The position numbers and the translations under genes were made by a program. Shown here piece by piece: positions 14,046 through 28,200 of a DNA stretch of 64,000 bases. Numbering within the stretch: the stretch's first letter is position 1; each line of letters begins with the position of its first letter. The notes beneath the pieces were generated by a model. It worked only from the letters and a program-made list of their open reading frames with translations. It was not told where the DNA came from and made no database searches. The stretch is from Chondrilla cf. caribensis. Taxonomy: Eukaryota > Porifera > Demospongiae > Chondrillida > Chondrillidae. Location: assembly GCA_964020155.1 (NCBI GenBank), contig OZ026557.1:2574501-2638500 (forward strand), given 5' to 3'.

Positions 14046-14097
14046 GCTAGACCTCTTCCTCTCTCTACCGCGCGGTAATGAGAGGTTGAGGTCTAGC
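14046..14097. repeat. Imperfect inverted repeat with palindromic loop
   Basis: Arms 14046-14063 and 14080-14097 pair at 16 of 18 positions (GCTAGACCTC against GAGGTCTAGC at the base). The loop contains the perfect palindrome ACCGCGCGGT. It lies about 280 bp upstream of the P450 start codon, so it could be a regulatory structure or a mobile-element remnant. Confidence 0.75.
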
Positions 14098-14374
14098 GCG
14101 CCAGACTAGACGGAACGCAGACCAGTCAACCGCTGGTGAGGATTTCGATTTCATGTCCAGATATCCATGAGTCATTTCCGGATCCGTTTAAAAATACTTT
14201 ATTGATTGCAGGAAATAGAAGCCCTGTTGCCCATGAGCATGACCCCTTAACTTCCGCCATGCGCACAAGCATGGGTGAGGCTTATTATAAGTAAATCGAT
14301 CGAGTGTAGCTCGATTAGAGACGTTGTACGGTCGAAAGTGAAAGAGAAATAGATTAAAAGATCAGTATCAAGAC

Positions 14375-17300
14375 ATGTTGAGTGATCTTCTACGCCTGGA
14401 GGGGTTTTTATCCCCGACCACAACTTTGTCGTTGTTACTCACTTTAGCAAGTATAGCAGCTGTATATATTTGGTACAGGTGAGGTATACTACATGAGTAT
14501 TGTATGATCTCGGTTACTGGACGTTCAGTAAGTGGGCTATAGGTGACGCTAATGTGGGCTATCATGTCTATAGACAATATCTAAGACCATCCAGTATTAA
14601 ATTTGTAATGTTTCGGTTACCATTCGCCATTATATAGGATGAATATTCTATAAGTAAGTACAAATGTCTGACCTGCCAGTACAGCGACATTTTCTCTGTA
14701 CTCCACTTCTCGTTTGATCTTTGGTTAATCATGTAGTCTATGCACAGCCGATAATTTTGGGTTCGTGTTTCCCACAAACGGCACGTATCACCTTCTTGTG
14801 AAAATCCCCAAGTTCCTACTGGAATATCCATAGACATACCAGTTTTTGGTGCTTTGATTCATTATGTCATTTCATTTAAAATTGTTATCTCGTGTTGACA
14901 ACTGTAATAACATTGAGCATGGATAATTTATCCATGCTGTCTAAGTGAAAAGCAATGATGAAAGTATGTAACTGCTTGGTACATTGTGAATCCTGTGGTG
15001 GCTGTGTGCTTGTGTCAAAACAATCACTGTCTTGAGCATTTCAATTACAGCTATGTCTACTCACCATACCAACATTTCAAAAGAGTTGGTATTACTGGAC
15101 CGGTTCCAAAGGCCTTCGACGGAAACTTGACGGAAATCAATAAATTGGTGAGATGTGCTTATGAATGGGTGTATCCGTGTGTATTGCATGTCCACATGTA
15201 TAGTGATGCACTGAAGGTCTTAGTGTGCTGCATGTATGTATCAAACTGCATAAGTTCATTTTGGAGTGTATATTGTGCATAGGATACATTGAAAAGTCAA
15301 AAATATCTGGCTGAACATTATGGACCTGTTGTAGGGTGAGTCTCTGCTATGAAACATCCAGTAACATTATTGTCAATGCATGAACCAGGCAAGTACATTC
15401 GACCCTCCCTGTACTTAATAATAATATTATTATGAAACAAGTATTGCCCTTCTTACATACATATACACTTGATATGAGACCAACACAACAATAATTACAG
15501 TCCTCCCTAAAGGTAGTATGAGCCAGAACAACTTTTTTCACTTAATATATACACAAAGTATGGGGCAAGTGTAGTCCTCACTACAGTCCTCCCTATTCAC
15601 AGTAAAGGAGCAGTAGAGTACACTAAGTGTATACCAGTATGGACACCTTGATAAATCTTATGAACTAAGTAGACAATGTGGGTTTATTGGGTGTGTATAA
15701 ACCCATTCCAGACTAGTGTGTAGGCGTCATTACCATATTGAGGGTCAAAGACTGGAGTTACACCACTCTGTATTGTACCAGCATCATCTTACAGAACCTT
15801 TCAGATTAGATTCCCCTTTTTTGATTTCTGTATGGTTATTGTCAACACTAGTAATGTTATGTCCTTGTTTCCCTGTGGTAGGTATTTTCTTGGCATCAGC
15901 CCAAAATTACAAATATCGGATTTAGACATGTTAAAAGAAATTATGGTCAAGCATTTCAACACAGCATTCACTAACAGGCCGGTAAGTACTTCAGGACGTA
16001 CAGTATGCATACGTATAGAGTGGATTTGATCATTACAAAATTACATATTGCTAATATTATACATTATTATTATTGTTATTAGTAGTAGTAATAGTAGTTG
16101 TTGTTGTTGTTGCTGTTGTTGTTGTTGTATTACTATTATCAGTCTTGGATCTAGTTTGCCTTTCTGTTACTGTCTTTCTATCTTTTCAGACAATTAATTT
16201 AGTGTTTCGGAAGGATTTCCATGACTTTACACCAGGTGTTTTGGATGCTAAGGATGACAATTGGAGGAAAACCAGACACATTCTAACCCCCACTTTCAGT
16301 GCACACAAAATGAAGCTTGTGAGTTGAAATTGATTATTCATAATTATCTATATGAGTGGAATTTAGAACAGATGCAATAATACGTCCATTTTACATAATA
16401 ATAATAATAAACCTTACAATAAAATCATATTATTATGATATTATTAAACATCATAATAATAAATTTGATTATAAACATAAGAATATTCCGAGTTGTTAAA
16501 TTGAGCACTAAGATTGAAGAATCATAATTATGATATGTTATTTCCATGTACATTCCTGTAATCCATACCATGTGTGCTTGTTTGTTAAGTGCAATTATAT
16601 TTTTCCAGTTTTGTGATTGTGATTGAGCACTGAAAAATGCAGCAACTGAGCATTCTGTATCCCTACCCATCACAGATGGAGCCACTAATTGCTACAAGTG
16701 TCAAACGTCTTGTTGAAAAACTTAGCAAATTGTCTCAGGAGGGAAAGGGTGTGGAAATTCACAAGTAAGTGACATATGACATTACAATTACATAATATTG
16801 TCATAATTTTTTTGGTATAGGAAATTTTCCTTACAAACCCAATAATTTAATTCAATGTTTAGGCTAAGGCTTCAGTCATAATATTGTGTGCAACATATTA
16901 TAGTTCCAGTGAATAAATTGAATCCAAATTCAATTGATTGTGTCCTGACATTATCATACTGTGTACGAACTGTACAAAAATGAGTAATTTGAATTGGAAA
17001 TACTAGTGGGGCTGAAGCCCTGCACTTGAATTATTCGGGCATCTCTTTCAGGTTTAAAAGAACCATAGCTCAAGATTATTGAGTTTGGGGAAGCATTCAC
17101 GCTCAAATTCTACCCTAATATAATTCATGTAGAACAAATATTATTCTTATAATATACTAATATCATATCTTACTGGCTGTAAGATAATTTTTTGTCAAAA
17201 GCACTTTATAGTATATGAATGGAATTTAACAGTTTTGCTGTATACAGTTTACAAGTTTCATTCATACTCTGCTGTAATTTATTATATCACAGGATGTATG

Positions 17301-20300
17301 GTCTGTATACCTTGGAAGTGATACTTGCTAGTGCATTTGGGAGAAACAAAGACATCCAGAATTCAGCAGATGACAGATTGGTCCAAGCTGCAATTGGCAC
17401 GTTTGAGGCAGTTGGACAAAGCACCCCCGATGGTCCTCTCACTAAGTGGCTGTGTAAGTACTGTTTAGTAATAGTACATATATTTGGATATCCGTTAGGG
17501 TATACATACATACATATTTGTGTATATTATTCCATACTATATGTTATCATGCATGGGATGTACGTCAGTATTTTATTTTCACGGCTTTTGGGAATGGCTA
17601 GAGTCTGCAAGCTTTCAATGATTTAGAAAATGCTTGTTTTTTCAAACCAGGTACGTATGTTCATCTGTTCACATAAATGGAAATTGCAATCCAGTTGTCC
17701 ATTCGTGAATAAACCCCACAGAAGTTTACGTGTATAATAGCATATGCACATATACAAAATAAATGTATTTGCTTACATTAGAAGATTACGTATGTACGTA
17801 ATTATCATATTTTTGTCTCTACACATGCAGCCTTATTTCCTTGGCTTTCTGTGGTGCTGAATACAATATTGAGGAATTCAACTTTAGCTAATGATTGGGA
17901 CTACATTATGAAAAGTGGTCGTGCAATTGTGCAGAAAAGGAGACAGGAAGGCGAAAGTGGAAATGTAGGTCAAATAGCATGTATCGACATGTATTTAATT
18001 GATGCAGTCACACTTGCCACATTTTACATGTTGACCTGGCCTTATGTAGCCTGGCAATAATATAAATAAAATTTTAGTTTGCATAATGATTTCTCTAGAC
18101 AACTGCAGTTGTACTCATTCAGTAGTTTTATGTTGCGTATTCTAGGTTCCTGCTCACAATTAAGGCTGAGGCTTGATAATAGCTCTTATCCTACTGTAAT
18201 TATTATACTCTGTTTGTTTTAGTTTAAGGATCTCCTCCAACTGATGTTGGATGCACGCAAGGATGATGCTAGTGGAGATCAAAAGGGTCTGAGTGATAAG
18301 GAAATAGTTGCACAGTGTGAAGTGATCCTACTGGCTGGATATGAGACCACAAGCAATGCTCTGTCTTACGTTTCATACTTGTTGGCACTGAATCCTGAGG
18401 TCCAGGATAAGCTGCATGAAGAGATTGAGGAGTACTATGCTGAAAATCCAGTGAGTTTTCCTATAATCATTAATATACTTGTACAGTGATTATTATGCAA
18501 AGATCATTCTCTTGATCATCATTGATTTTAATGCAGAATTCCTCATTCTACGAAGCAGCTCAGAAAATTGAATATCTCGATCAAGTACTGAATGAATCAC
18601 TGAGGCTTTATCCCCCAGTTGCAAGGTATTTAATAAATGGATATCAATGAACTTGTGTTTGAATGTTATTAAGTAAGCTTGTTTTAACAGAAAGAATTAC
18701 ACCTACTAATAATCTGTCCTGTTTGGTAGTGAAGAAAATTTAACAATAATAATTCAAAAACCAATATTTTTGAACAGTCTATGGCCAATGCTAATCGCCT
18801 ATCTTATATCAGCATTCCTGTTGCTCTATAGCTGATTGTCAAAACAAGCCTTGACTGAATGTATAGTACTACACGCTGCAATCTTAGGACACCACTAGTA
18901 GCCTACTAGATGTGGACAATGTTAACAGCTAGTGTCACTCACCAGACCAGCCACTATTTGAGAATGGTTGTTCCAATGCATAATCTATATCCAGCCCTAT
19001 TATAGGCACTGATACTGATATTTATTTGATTATTGGTACAATACTACTTTTTTAGGGTTGTTATCCTTAGTGCCAATATATTATTATTGTTATTATTCTT
19101 TGATGTAGGACCTTTCGTGAAAGTTCCAAAGATGTTGATATCAATGGGGTCACCATACCCAAAGGCACTGATGTGGCAATACCTATCCACTACATCCACC
19201 ATAATCCTGAATATTGGCCAGAACCTGAAAAATTCGATCCCGAAAGGTCAGTTTGAGCTGTAGGGATTGTGTTCATCTTAGTGGTTTGCAATATCACATC
19301 TGCACATACAAACGTATACTCTAGCTGTGGGTGTAATTCTGGTTTAGCTATAATATGTGTTTATACTGTATATGGACAGGATAAGCAAAATTTTGTTCAA
19401 ATGGATTATTGACTTATATTATGTACTTTCGATTATTACAGTGAATATTCGTTAATCCGCCGCAATTTGTTTTCAAACATCTGGTGTATTGACGAGTTTG
19501 GTATATTAAATGGCTATTCACTGATACTTGTACATGTACTTGTATATTGGTACTGGGAAATTGTATTGGTGGATTGAAAGGTTTGGTGGATGAAGCAGTG
19601 GTGAATTAACGAGAATGCACTGTATGTGAAATGGTGTCATATTACTGTTATTTTATTGCATGGGCATTCTTCAAAGATGCCATCGGTGTAATAATAAATA
19701 TGCACCTATGCATAAACCTGTTTTTATTAGCCATAGACGGCAATACTTTTTTGTGTTCTCACACATCATCTGATAAGCACCCATCATGAGGAACATGGTT
19801 ATTTAAGGCTGGTTCTATCTCCGATTCCCCTCAATTTAGTTTAACTAAGTGTTCAAAAGTCTTTCATGATTTTGACAATAATGATAATAGTAATGTTCTT
19901 CCTACCTGTAGATTCACTGCTGAGGCTAAGGCCAACAGACATCCAATGTCATTCATGCCATTTGGTATGGGACCTCGTAATTGTATTGGAATGAGATTTG
20001 CTCTGTTGGAAGCCAAAATGGCACTTATTGAAGTACTGAGGAAATATAGATTCGTTCAAACATCAGAAACAGAGGTTTGTGTGTGTGTGCGTGCGTGCAT
20101 GCATTCATGCGTGTACATATGTGTGCATGATGTATTTGTGTATGCGTATACAAAACCAATTAACAGTATAGTGCCCACAATCTATTATATTAAAGTATGT
20201 ACGTACATGTATTTATTGGATATCATACAATAGTAACCAACATATCCATAACACGAAGCCTTATTCTGTGTACTATTTACTAAGTATGATTAGACTACTT

Positions 20301-20713
20301 TATAGTGCCTGCAAGAGCAAATGAGTTCAAGTTTCCAATTACACAAGAGTTTATTCTCTAGGATATAATATTATAGCTTGTACGAATTATAATTACTGCA
20401 AATTCTAGTATAATATTATAATAATGTTGATGTGGTATCCATGTCAACAGTCATCCTATAGCTGACAATAAAATATTATTACTGTCTTTTGTATAAACAC
20501 TTATATGTAATCTGTACGTATATATGTATGTACGTGTACCATAATTATTGCTGACATTCTATGCATAATGCTATTACGTACCATACCAAAGTATACAGTA
20601 CCGATATTATCCATGCCACTTATACTACGTTATAGGTGCCACTGCAACTCAAAGTGGGAATAACAACTTCACCAAAAAATGGGATCATATTGAAAGTGGA
20701 ACCTATCAACTAA
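14375..20713 (+). CDS. Cytochrome P450, clan 3 (CYP3/CYP5-like), gene 1
   Basis: Haem-thiolate monooxygenase anchored in the ER membrane; substrate unknown. Thirteen exons: 14375-14478, 15051-15147, 15283-15335, 15882-15981, 16190-16318, 16676-16764, 17293-17453, 17831-17964, 18223-18450, 18537-18625, 19109-19246, 19912-20074, 20636-20713; 520 residues. N-terminal membrane anchor at about residues 10-33, then the Pro-rich hinge GPVPKAF. C-helix WRKTR is at 143-147, I-helix AGYETT at 327-332, ExxR (ESLR) at 385-388, and the haem loop FGMGPRNCIG has Cys465 as iron ligand. The haem loop through the C-terminus (GMRFALLEAKMALIEVLR) follows the CYP3A pattern closely. All catalytic motifs are present, so it looks functional. 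Intron 11 contains a MITE and intron 12 a TG/TGCATG repeat. A second P450 lies 4.5 kb downstream. Confidence 0.93.
19437..19624. mobile_element. MITE, family 'TACAGTGAATnnTCGTTAATCC'
   Basis: Terminal inverted repeats: TACAGTGAATATTCGTTAAT at the left end and the reverse complement of TACAGTGCATTCTCGTTAAT at the right. About 190 bp, non-coding, within intron 11 of the first P450. Related copies lie at 42142, 43913, 56124 and 58167. Confidence 0.7.
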
Positions 20714-21300
20714 TTTTAATGTTACTGTCTAGTGTTATATAGGTATACGTATGCACATAATTTTGCTTATTATATGACATGACATGTACTTTTGTGGGTA
20801 GGCAATTGCAAATCAGCTATATTAATGTTATCTTTAATATTATTTAATTTACCAAGATAATTATAATAATGTTATTATGCATATTAACCATTGTACCCAC
20901 TGCACTAGTATGACAAGTAATTATCACCATTATTATTATGCGTATTATATACATTTATACATTGATGATTTTGCAATACAAAGAGATAGGATGATTGTAA
21001 TAATAATTATTATTTTGGTACAATGTTATAATATTGTAATTACGTGAATCATTTAGTAATATTATGTTAGATGATGGTATTCTGTATACATATACATACT
21101 AGTTGTCATATTGTATCAAATTATGCACAGTTGTACATCCCTATTGAACATAATGATAGTGTTACTGAATTTTGCTTTCTTCAATTACTGCATAATTAAT
21201 TAATGTGTTATGCTCCTTGTATGCCTACACCTGTGGATAGTGTAAAACCAACAGCAAATCTCAACATGATTCCATGCATGTGACATATGTATGAACTTAC

Positions 21301-22152
21301 CTAATCATCTTTCTTAAGTCCTCTTTTCTTTTTAGCAGGTATCACTTCATCTGAAAAGTGAGAAACATTCACTATGCTAAATGGGACTCACTGGACACAA
21401 TTTTGTTACACATTTTTACCACTAGTCCAGAACTCTTACCACTCCCTGATATAAACCATATTATGTACGTAGAACAATTACATATTCTGTTAAGATAAAT
21501 TTGCAAATTATAGTCAGGTCCATTGTCCTGTAGTTCATGTAATGTGGATTTTACTGTATGCCTCTTACATACCTTCCATACTACTACTCAAATGTATCTA
21601 TTATGTATGATAATATATATAAAGGGGCTAGGTGCTAGTGCATACCACCCCCAGTCCAACACTAGCTATGAAGAATGAAATATGTAATGGAATCCACAAA
21701 ATGTTAGACTACTTAGAAAAGTTAAGATACAACATAAAATTATGATCAAAACTAACTCAATCTACATGCACTTCATATGCGGGTACATACGACTGTACTA
21801 ACCATCTTCAGTTGAGCACATTTCTCCCCTCTTGGTAGACTTCCTCCTTCTTGTAGATTTGCTGAAACGCTTTCTAAATGCATATTTATCCAAACGTACC
21901 TGGGGGACCAGGACAAATGGGAACCAAATAAATCACTTCTGTTTTGCCAAATCACACCATTCTTACTTCAATGGTTTCACTGAGTGCTTCCTTGGCTTCT
22001 TTTACAGCCAATGCAAGTGATTTAGCATATGCTCCTAAGTTCTGGGAAAAAAGTACTTACATACATTATGTACATTTGGAAAGTGTATAGTATTAAACGG
22101 AGTTTATGCAAACATGTATACATACATTACATGCATCCATATATTAACACAG

Positions 22153-22229
<77 letters not shown>

Positions 22230-22713
22230 TACATAAAATGTAATATGTAGATGAAATAATACTCAAAAACAGATGCATTGAAATACGTCACAGCACATAA
22301 AATAATATTACGCACACACATAATATAATATTATCATGTATGTACCTCTTTTTCAGGAGGTTTCCCATCTTCATCAAATGTTTGTACCATTGACGAAGGT
22401 ACCCATGCTCTTGATACTGGTCTCCCAAAGTATACAATATGATATTCCGCCTATACATATATGAACATTCATATATAACAATTATTTATAAGTATTATTA
22501 TAATACTCTGGGATGCATTATAATATGAATAATATGGATTACTGAAAAGCAATGATTTGCTGGATAGTAGCTGCAATTTCATTTTATGTATCATGTGTGT
22601 AACTCTTTGCAATGAGAAATTCACACGTCGTGACAGAATTACAATACTTGATTAAATGACTAACTAGTTACCAATAGCTAGGACTTACAGGCGGTGTGTC
22701 TTCCGGAGGATTG
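21301..22713 (-). pseudogene. Truncated 3' copy of the ZCWPW-like gene
   Basis: Four complete exons and one partial exon match the last five exons of the intact gene at 30940-36269: 21301-21350 (stop codon end), 21803-21899, 21967-22041, 22346-22450 and 22689-22713 (partial). Splice sites and frames are preserved, so the copy is young. It encodes only the second half of the PWWP domain and the basic C-terminal tail. The CW finger, the coiled coil and the start codon are missing because homology ends inside the PWWP exon at 22713/22714, exactly where LINE-like sequence starts. Probably non-functional unless transcribed from an unrelated promoter. Confidence 0.85.
22156..22226. repeat. (AT)n microsatellite
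   Basis: About 35 uninterrupted AT units within an intron of the truncated ZCWPW-like copy. The equivalent site in the intact gene (about 31800) has only a few units, so the repeat expanded after duplication. Confidence 0.95.
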
Positions 22714-23272
22714 CCCAAACAATGTTCCAGTGCTTATCGTCCCAGTCTCCTCAGTATCTGTCTCAGCATTTCTCTGCACCATCCTCACACTACAACACTT
22801 GCTCATCTTCCTCTTCCCAGCTTAATCTTCCCTGTACTAAATCTACCCTTGGCCAAAAGGCATTCAGCTTTGCCGGAGCTTCACTTTGGAGATCTCTGCC
22901 AGCCAGCATTAGGACTCTTAGGGACTACAAGGCTTTTTCTCAACACTGCAGAGACCTTTTCTCATAAATGTAGCAATTATATTTCCTATTACTTAATATT
23001 GACATGTTTCTTTGTCCTTGCATTAATTTGATTTTATATATTTTGCACTCAACTGACTCTAATGAATGCAATTGACCAAACTTTTTATTTTTTATATTCT
23101 ATATTCTATTCTATTGTATTATTCTATATTCTACACTCTATATTCTATGTTTTCTATAATTTTTGTATTATATTTTGTACTCGTGGTTTTTCTGTTCTTT
23201 TTATGTACTTACTTTTCTGGGTGCCACTTATAGTAGCCTATGGCTAACGGTTCCCCTGGTTAAATAAAATAC
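22714..23272 (+). mobile_element. 5'-truncated LINE (non-LTR retrotransposon) 3' end
   Basis: The open frame ending with a stop at 22967 carries the typical C-terminal end of a non-LTR reverse transcriptase ORF: a QKAFSFAGASLWRSLPASIR motif followed by a short block ending in FS. A TATTCT-rich AT stretch and an A-rich end (TTAAATAAAATACC near 23260) follow, consistent with a LINE 3' UTR. The CR1/L2/jockey-like group cannot be decided. Its 5' boundary coincides with the end of the segmental duplication. Confidence 0.75.
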
Positions 23273-23424
23273 CCTGATACCATTGTTTAGGCCATTGCTT
23301 GGCACCCAAACCTTCTGATAACGTTGCATCAGTCATCAAATTGGATCATTTGAAAGGATGTAATTATGTAAGCATAAATAGATGAATCATGACATCCAGC
23401 ACACTCTTTATTGCATTGACATAC

Positions 23425-24022
23425 CTGCCAAGGTCTAAAAAGTGCAGGAGTGAGATATAGCTCTGTTAGGAGTGAGATTAGAGCCACTTGGAGTGAGACA
23501 TACCAGCTGACATTTAATTAAATGTCCACCACAACAAAATTAATGCAGTTTGCATCACTATAATATAGCTATAATAGTAGTACTAGGTCAATCACTGACA
23601 ATACAATAATTGTGGAACTAAAACTGGCTTTAAATTTATAACTGCATGATTATTTGACATACGTACAGTATGTAATATCGACAGCACTGAATTTAGTCTA
23701 CTTTCTAGAATGTTCTTTATTGTACTTTATTGCCAGGTTGCTGACTTGGCTTGCATTCGAGTCGCCATGTTTGATAAAGTCGACACGCATATCGAACGCG
23801 TAAAAATGCGGGCGACTCAGTCGTCGGTCCCTAGATGGTCTATGGTCGATCGAAGCTTAAGATCTGGGACCATTTCTACTAAATCATCTAAATATGATTA
23901 TTCTACAATAAGGTATAACCTAGCTCTGAGGCGTGAGAATGAAGAATCTGGGCGTGAGAACTTGAGACCACTTGCAAAATCGTGAGTCTCACGCCTAAGG
24001 CGTGAGACTTGGTAGGTCTGCA
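23425..24022. mobile_element. Putative non-autonomous DNA element with TGAGAC/CACGC sub-repeats
   Basis: It begins with ACCTGCCAAGGTCT and ends with a related inverted sequence (TTGGTAGGTCTGCA), and it contains repeated GAGTGAGA/GGCGTGAGA motifs. A perfect hairpin (11-bp arms AGTCTCACGCC at 23985-23995 and 23999-24009, 3-nt loop) sits near the right end. An internal 91-codon frame (23710-23985) resembles nothing I recognise. Confidence 0.45.
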
Positions 24023-25232
24023 TTGATGAGGGGCACTAGACAGAGTTAGAGATGGGTATATAGCCTACCTGACATTAATGCAGTGTTATTTGTATTTCTA
24101 ATCATAATGTGAGGATTGATGTTATGGAGGTGAAGATATTGCAATTTCCATCAATCAAGGGGGACAGATGTTCCTAGTGTTGTATTATGTACATGTAATT
24201 ACAATTATTATGATAGACTAATTATATCTATATGTGATGCACCATCTGTTTAGTACAAAAATTTTGACTGTGATTCAGTCTGGCCACAAGTGATATAACA
24301 ATAATATTATCGGGTATCATTTATTGCATTCCAAAACAACTTGAAAATATAATATTATTGTGCTATTGTATAAAATATCATACAGGTCAGCTAACTCCAA
24401 CATCTTTGAGCTCCACTGGTTCAGTATCATTTTAGACAACTAACTCTGTTTCGCTTTGAAATTATGAAATCCTGTAACCATGCCAACAGCGGGGGGGGAG
24501 AAACACATTATTATTCGAATCAAAGAACAACAATGTGATACAAAAATGGAAGCCTCGGACTCAGGGGTTACGTGAGGTGACTAATAGTCACCGGGTGTTC
24601 ACTGCCCTGGCAAGGTCTGGTCCCAATTCATGCAAGACGAAGTCTAGGGCATGATGGGACAAAAGTCAAAAAAAAGAGAAAGGATTGCATGAGAGGCACA
24701 GAAAGCTTGTTTCTACATTGTTTCTAGTCTCTTCAAGTCTTCTTGTTTCTACATTGCCGAGCATTAAAAGTCTGTTCAGTGGACAGCGATTTGCTAAATT
24801 CGCGTAGGGGTCTCCACTCGCCGCCACCGTCATCAGAGTCGATCTTCAAATCTTCGCCTAGCCTACTCACTCCTTCTGTCCAATAGCTAGTTCAATTCAT
24901 TCTAATCAATGTTAGTGGCGTTCCTCTTCCTCATTTGATATAGCTAACTTTATCTTCAATTTTCCACTACTTGCCACGTGTTGACCGCCATCTTACTCAG
25001 GTTCAGCGTTGGCACGAGAGCATTTTTACACGTCTTCTGTATATACGGGCGGAACGTGACTTCCGATCTTTCTGATGAAAATGATGATTTGTCTTCGGAA
25101 CGTGACGCGACCAGTATATAAGCTCGCCAGAGGGGTTCGAATGAAGTTAAGTAGGACAAAATCGTTCTTGAACTGGAGTATTGACAAGCCGGAAATTTTA
25201 CATTTGATAATCGCCACACTAAATAGAAAATC
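24023..25232. other. Intergenic region upstream of P450 gene 2
   Basis: No supported exon. Contains a run of nine G near 24490 and an A-rich stretch near 24670. The last 300 bp before 25233 are less AT-rich and presumably hold the P450 promoter. Short frames on either strand here look like chance openings. Confidence 0.4.
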
Positions 25233-28200
25233 ATGTGGAGTGATCCAATCATCTACACCTGGTTCCTTTCCCCAACTACAGCTCTGTCGCTTCTTTGTTG
25301 TATGACGACTATAGCTTTATACGTATGGTACAGGTGAGCACATGTAACGTGTTGTAGACTATACGTCAGTTGCCATATGGCTATACTTTTCGAGTTCGTG
25401 AAGAATCAGCTTTGCAAGAGTGACGTGTATGAAATTAATAATGACGAAACCCGTGGTTTGTCATTTCTTGCATGCAGAGATGACAATTCTCAGCAACTTA
25501 TCGTTACCTGTATAAGATGTTACTAGCGTATATGTATAGTACGTATAGGTATACCTATAGCTGTTGTCACCTGCATACATCGTTTATTACTAAGAAAGTT
25601 ATCAACCTCACCCTCTTTCTCTGTCGATAATCGAATGCAGCTACATTCACTCACCATATCAACATTTCAAGAAAGTTGGTATTCATGGACCAGTTCCAAA
25701 AGTCTTTCATGGAAATGGACTAGAAGCTGATAGAATTGTGAGAATATCATAATATTATACTGGTATTGATCTATTATAACAAACTATAAGCATTATGCAG
25801 GTCTGTATAATATTTTTATATGGAAAAGACTAAGTTATACAAAGCATTAATTTTTTCCGATTTTGTATCCTTCTTTATTGTTCCAACTTTAAGGGTCCCT
25901 TGAAGTATCAAAAGCACTTAGCTGAGACCTATGGCTCTGTTGTTGGGTACGTAAATCTGTACATTCATTCTTGAAATTGATAATTCATAAGATGTAGTAC
26001 TATGAAACTGTAGAGACATGATTTTCTATTATTAATGGTTACTGATAATGATATCCAAACTCTGCATGTTGACCCAAATTTGCTGAATGTACATATGTAC
26101 AAAATGTTTACACTAGCTGTGTTTGACTCATGTAGGTTTTATGTTGGAATTAGTCCAACTTTACAAGTTTCAGATTTGGATATGGTAAAGGAAATTATGA
26201 TCAAGCATTTCAACACTGCCTTCACTAATAGAAGGGTAAGTTTGCCGAATAGCCACTGTGTTCAATTTCACATGTCCTTACGAACCACCACTGCCACTGA
26301 ATAATCTAATTACAAACAAGCAGTAGCACAGGGAGGTATTATAGCGTAAATATTGTAGTAAATAAAGGAAACTGATGGATTCTCCATGACCTTGAGTGAA
26401 TTCCATATGTATGTAGTTCAGTGTATTTTCATTTTCATTCAATATTTCTATGATTATTGTGCTATGGATATTCCATTGAAGGTACTGTCAATTGTTGATT
26501 TGATTTCTCTGAGATTAGTACGTACAATGTCATGCTATTGTGCATTTGTATATTATATTATACATATCTGAAATATTGTATCTCTCAGTATATGATTCGC
26601 CATTCATATTTTGCATTTTAGAGCTTTCCTGCTTTGTTCAAAAAAGATTACAAATATAATCAGCCGGCAATGGGTATTTTAGATGCCAAGGATGAAGACT
26701 GGAGAAGAACTAGACATGTCTTAACTCCAACGTTCAGTGCACACAAAATGAAGCTTGTAAGTGGTGCATGTACCTATTGCCCAACCATACGAGCGCCTGC
26801 TCAAATTCCATGTACTTCATGTTTAACGATATATGACTTCATTTCATTCAATTTACTATGCATGATTCTCACAATGCATGAGGAAAATTTTACATCATAC
26901 AAATATGTTCACAGTACATTTCAATCCAGGTGCCACACATATATTTACGTATGTAGTTCTGTGCATTACTATCTGTCGTAGATGGAGGCCATCATTGCTA
27001 AAAGTGTCAAAAATATTGTTGAAAAGTTTGATGAGATGTCCAAGAAAGGTGAAAGTGTAGAAGTTCACAGGTGATTATGACAGTGCATTACAATACATGA
27101 AATGTTTGAAGTTAAGTGCGAAGTAACGTACGTATGGTGATCAATTTTCAAAACATCAAATTACATACGTATATATCCAGAGTCATCCAACAAGTACACC
27201 CTTGCCTGTATAGCATTTTTTGTTCACATATTCCATGATCAATTTGATATCATAATATAATATTATACCTGGAAGGATGTATGGACTGTACACAATGGAA
27301 GTGATTCTTGCTAGTGCTTTTGGAAGAAACAAAGATGTCCAGAATACACAGAATGATAGATTGATTCAAGCAGCAATTGGGTCCTTTGAAGCATTTGGCC
27401 AAACTAAACCTGACAGTGCCGTGTCCAAGTTGGTCTGTAAGTTCCCAACCTGTTGTATGATATACGTATGTACGTATGTAGGTATACATTAATTTTGGTA
27501 TTACTTATTATGATAATGTGGACGCATTTTAAAATTTTCATAACTTGTACAGTTTCATAGACACCCAGGCATTTAATGGTTCAATGCACCATAAGCATCT
27601 TGTTATTTCATGAATCGCCTGTATCAACTAAATTACCAAGAATTTGGTAAATACATATTATCATATAATACAGGATTCGTCCTCTTCTTTGCTACACTAA
27701 ATGGACATATGTATAACCTTGTATCCTGTTACCTATACCATCAGGTAGAGTGACAGGATGTATCCACCTCTTGATTTTGTATGCATATGGAACTTCTTTA
27801 CTTTGTACATATTGTTCTGTCCATATAGCTATGTTTCCTTGGCTCTCTGTGCCAGTGAACAGAATGGTGAGGAATTCTACTTTGGCTAGCGATTGGGATT
27901 ATCTTGTAAGAAGTGCTGAATCACTTGTTAAGAAAAGAAGAGAAGAGGGTGGAAATGAAAAGGTTGGTACTTCCTGTCTTGCCATTGAGTCATTACCATA
28001 ATTTTTGAAACTTTAATAGGAATGGATGGCTACTATAATAATTGATGTTTCTTATCTGTAATAAAATTAAATTTAATATCCATGTCAATGGTTGAATTGT
28101 TAGTTTCTATTGACATTTACCTCATTATGTGCTACATAAGTGATACATACATCTATACGTACTATGTACATATGTACTCTCCATTATACGTAAGTACTTC

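Larger units (their letters stand above)
19885..22713. repeat. Segmental duplication, copy 1 (pairs with about 29477-32302)
   Basis: From just before P450 exon 12, through intron 12, exon 13, the 3' flank and the last exons of a minus-strand ZCWPW-like gene, the sequence matches 29.5-32.3 kb nearly base for base, including intron and intergenic DNA. The match stops sharply at 22713, where a LINE fragment begins. Confidence 0.88.

Noticed and set aside
22696..23031. 111-codon frame overlapping the LINE fragment
   Set aside because: Wrong frame. The reverse-transcriptase C-terminal motif is in the frame ending at 22967.
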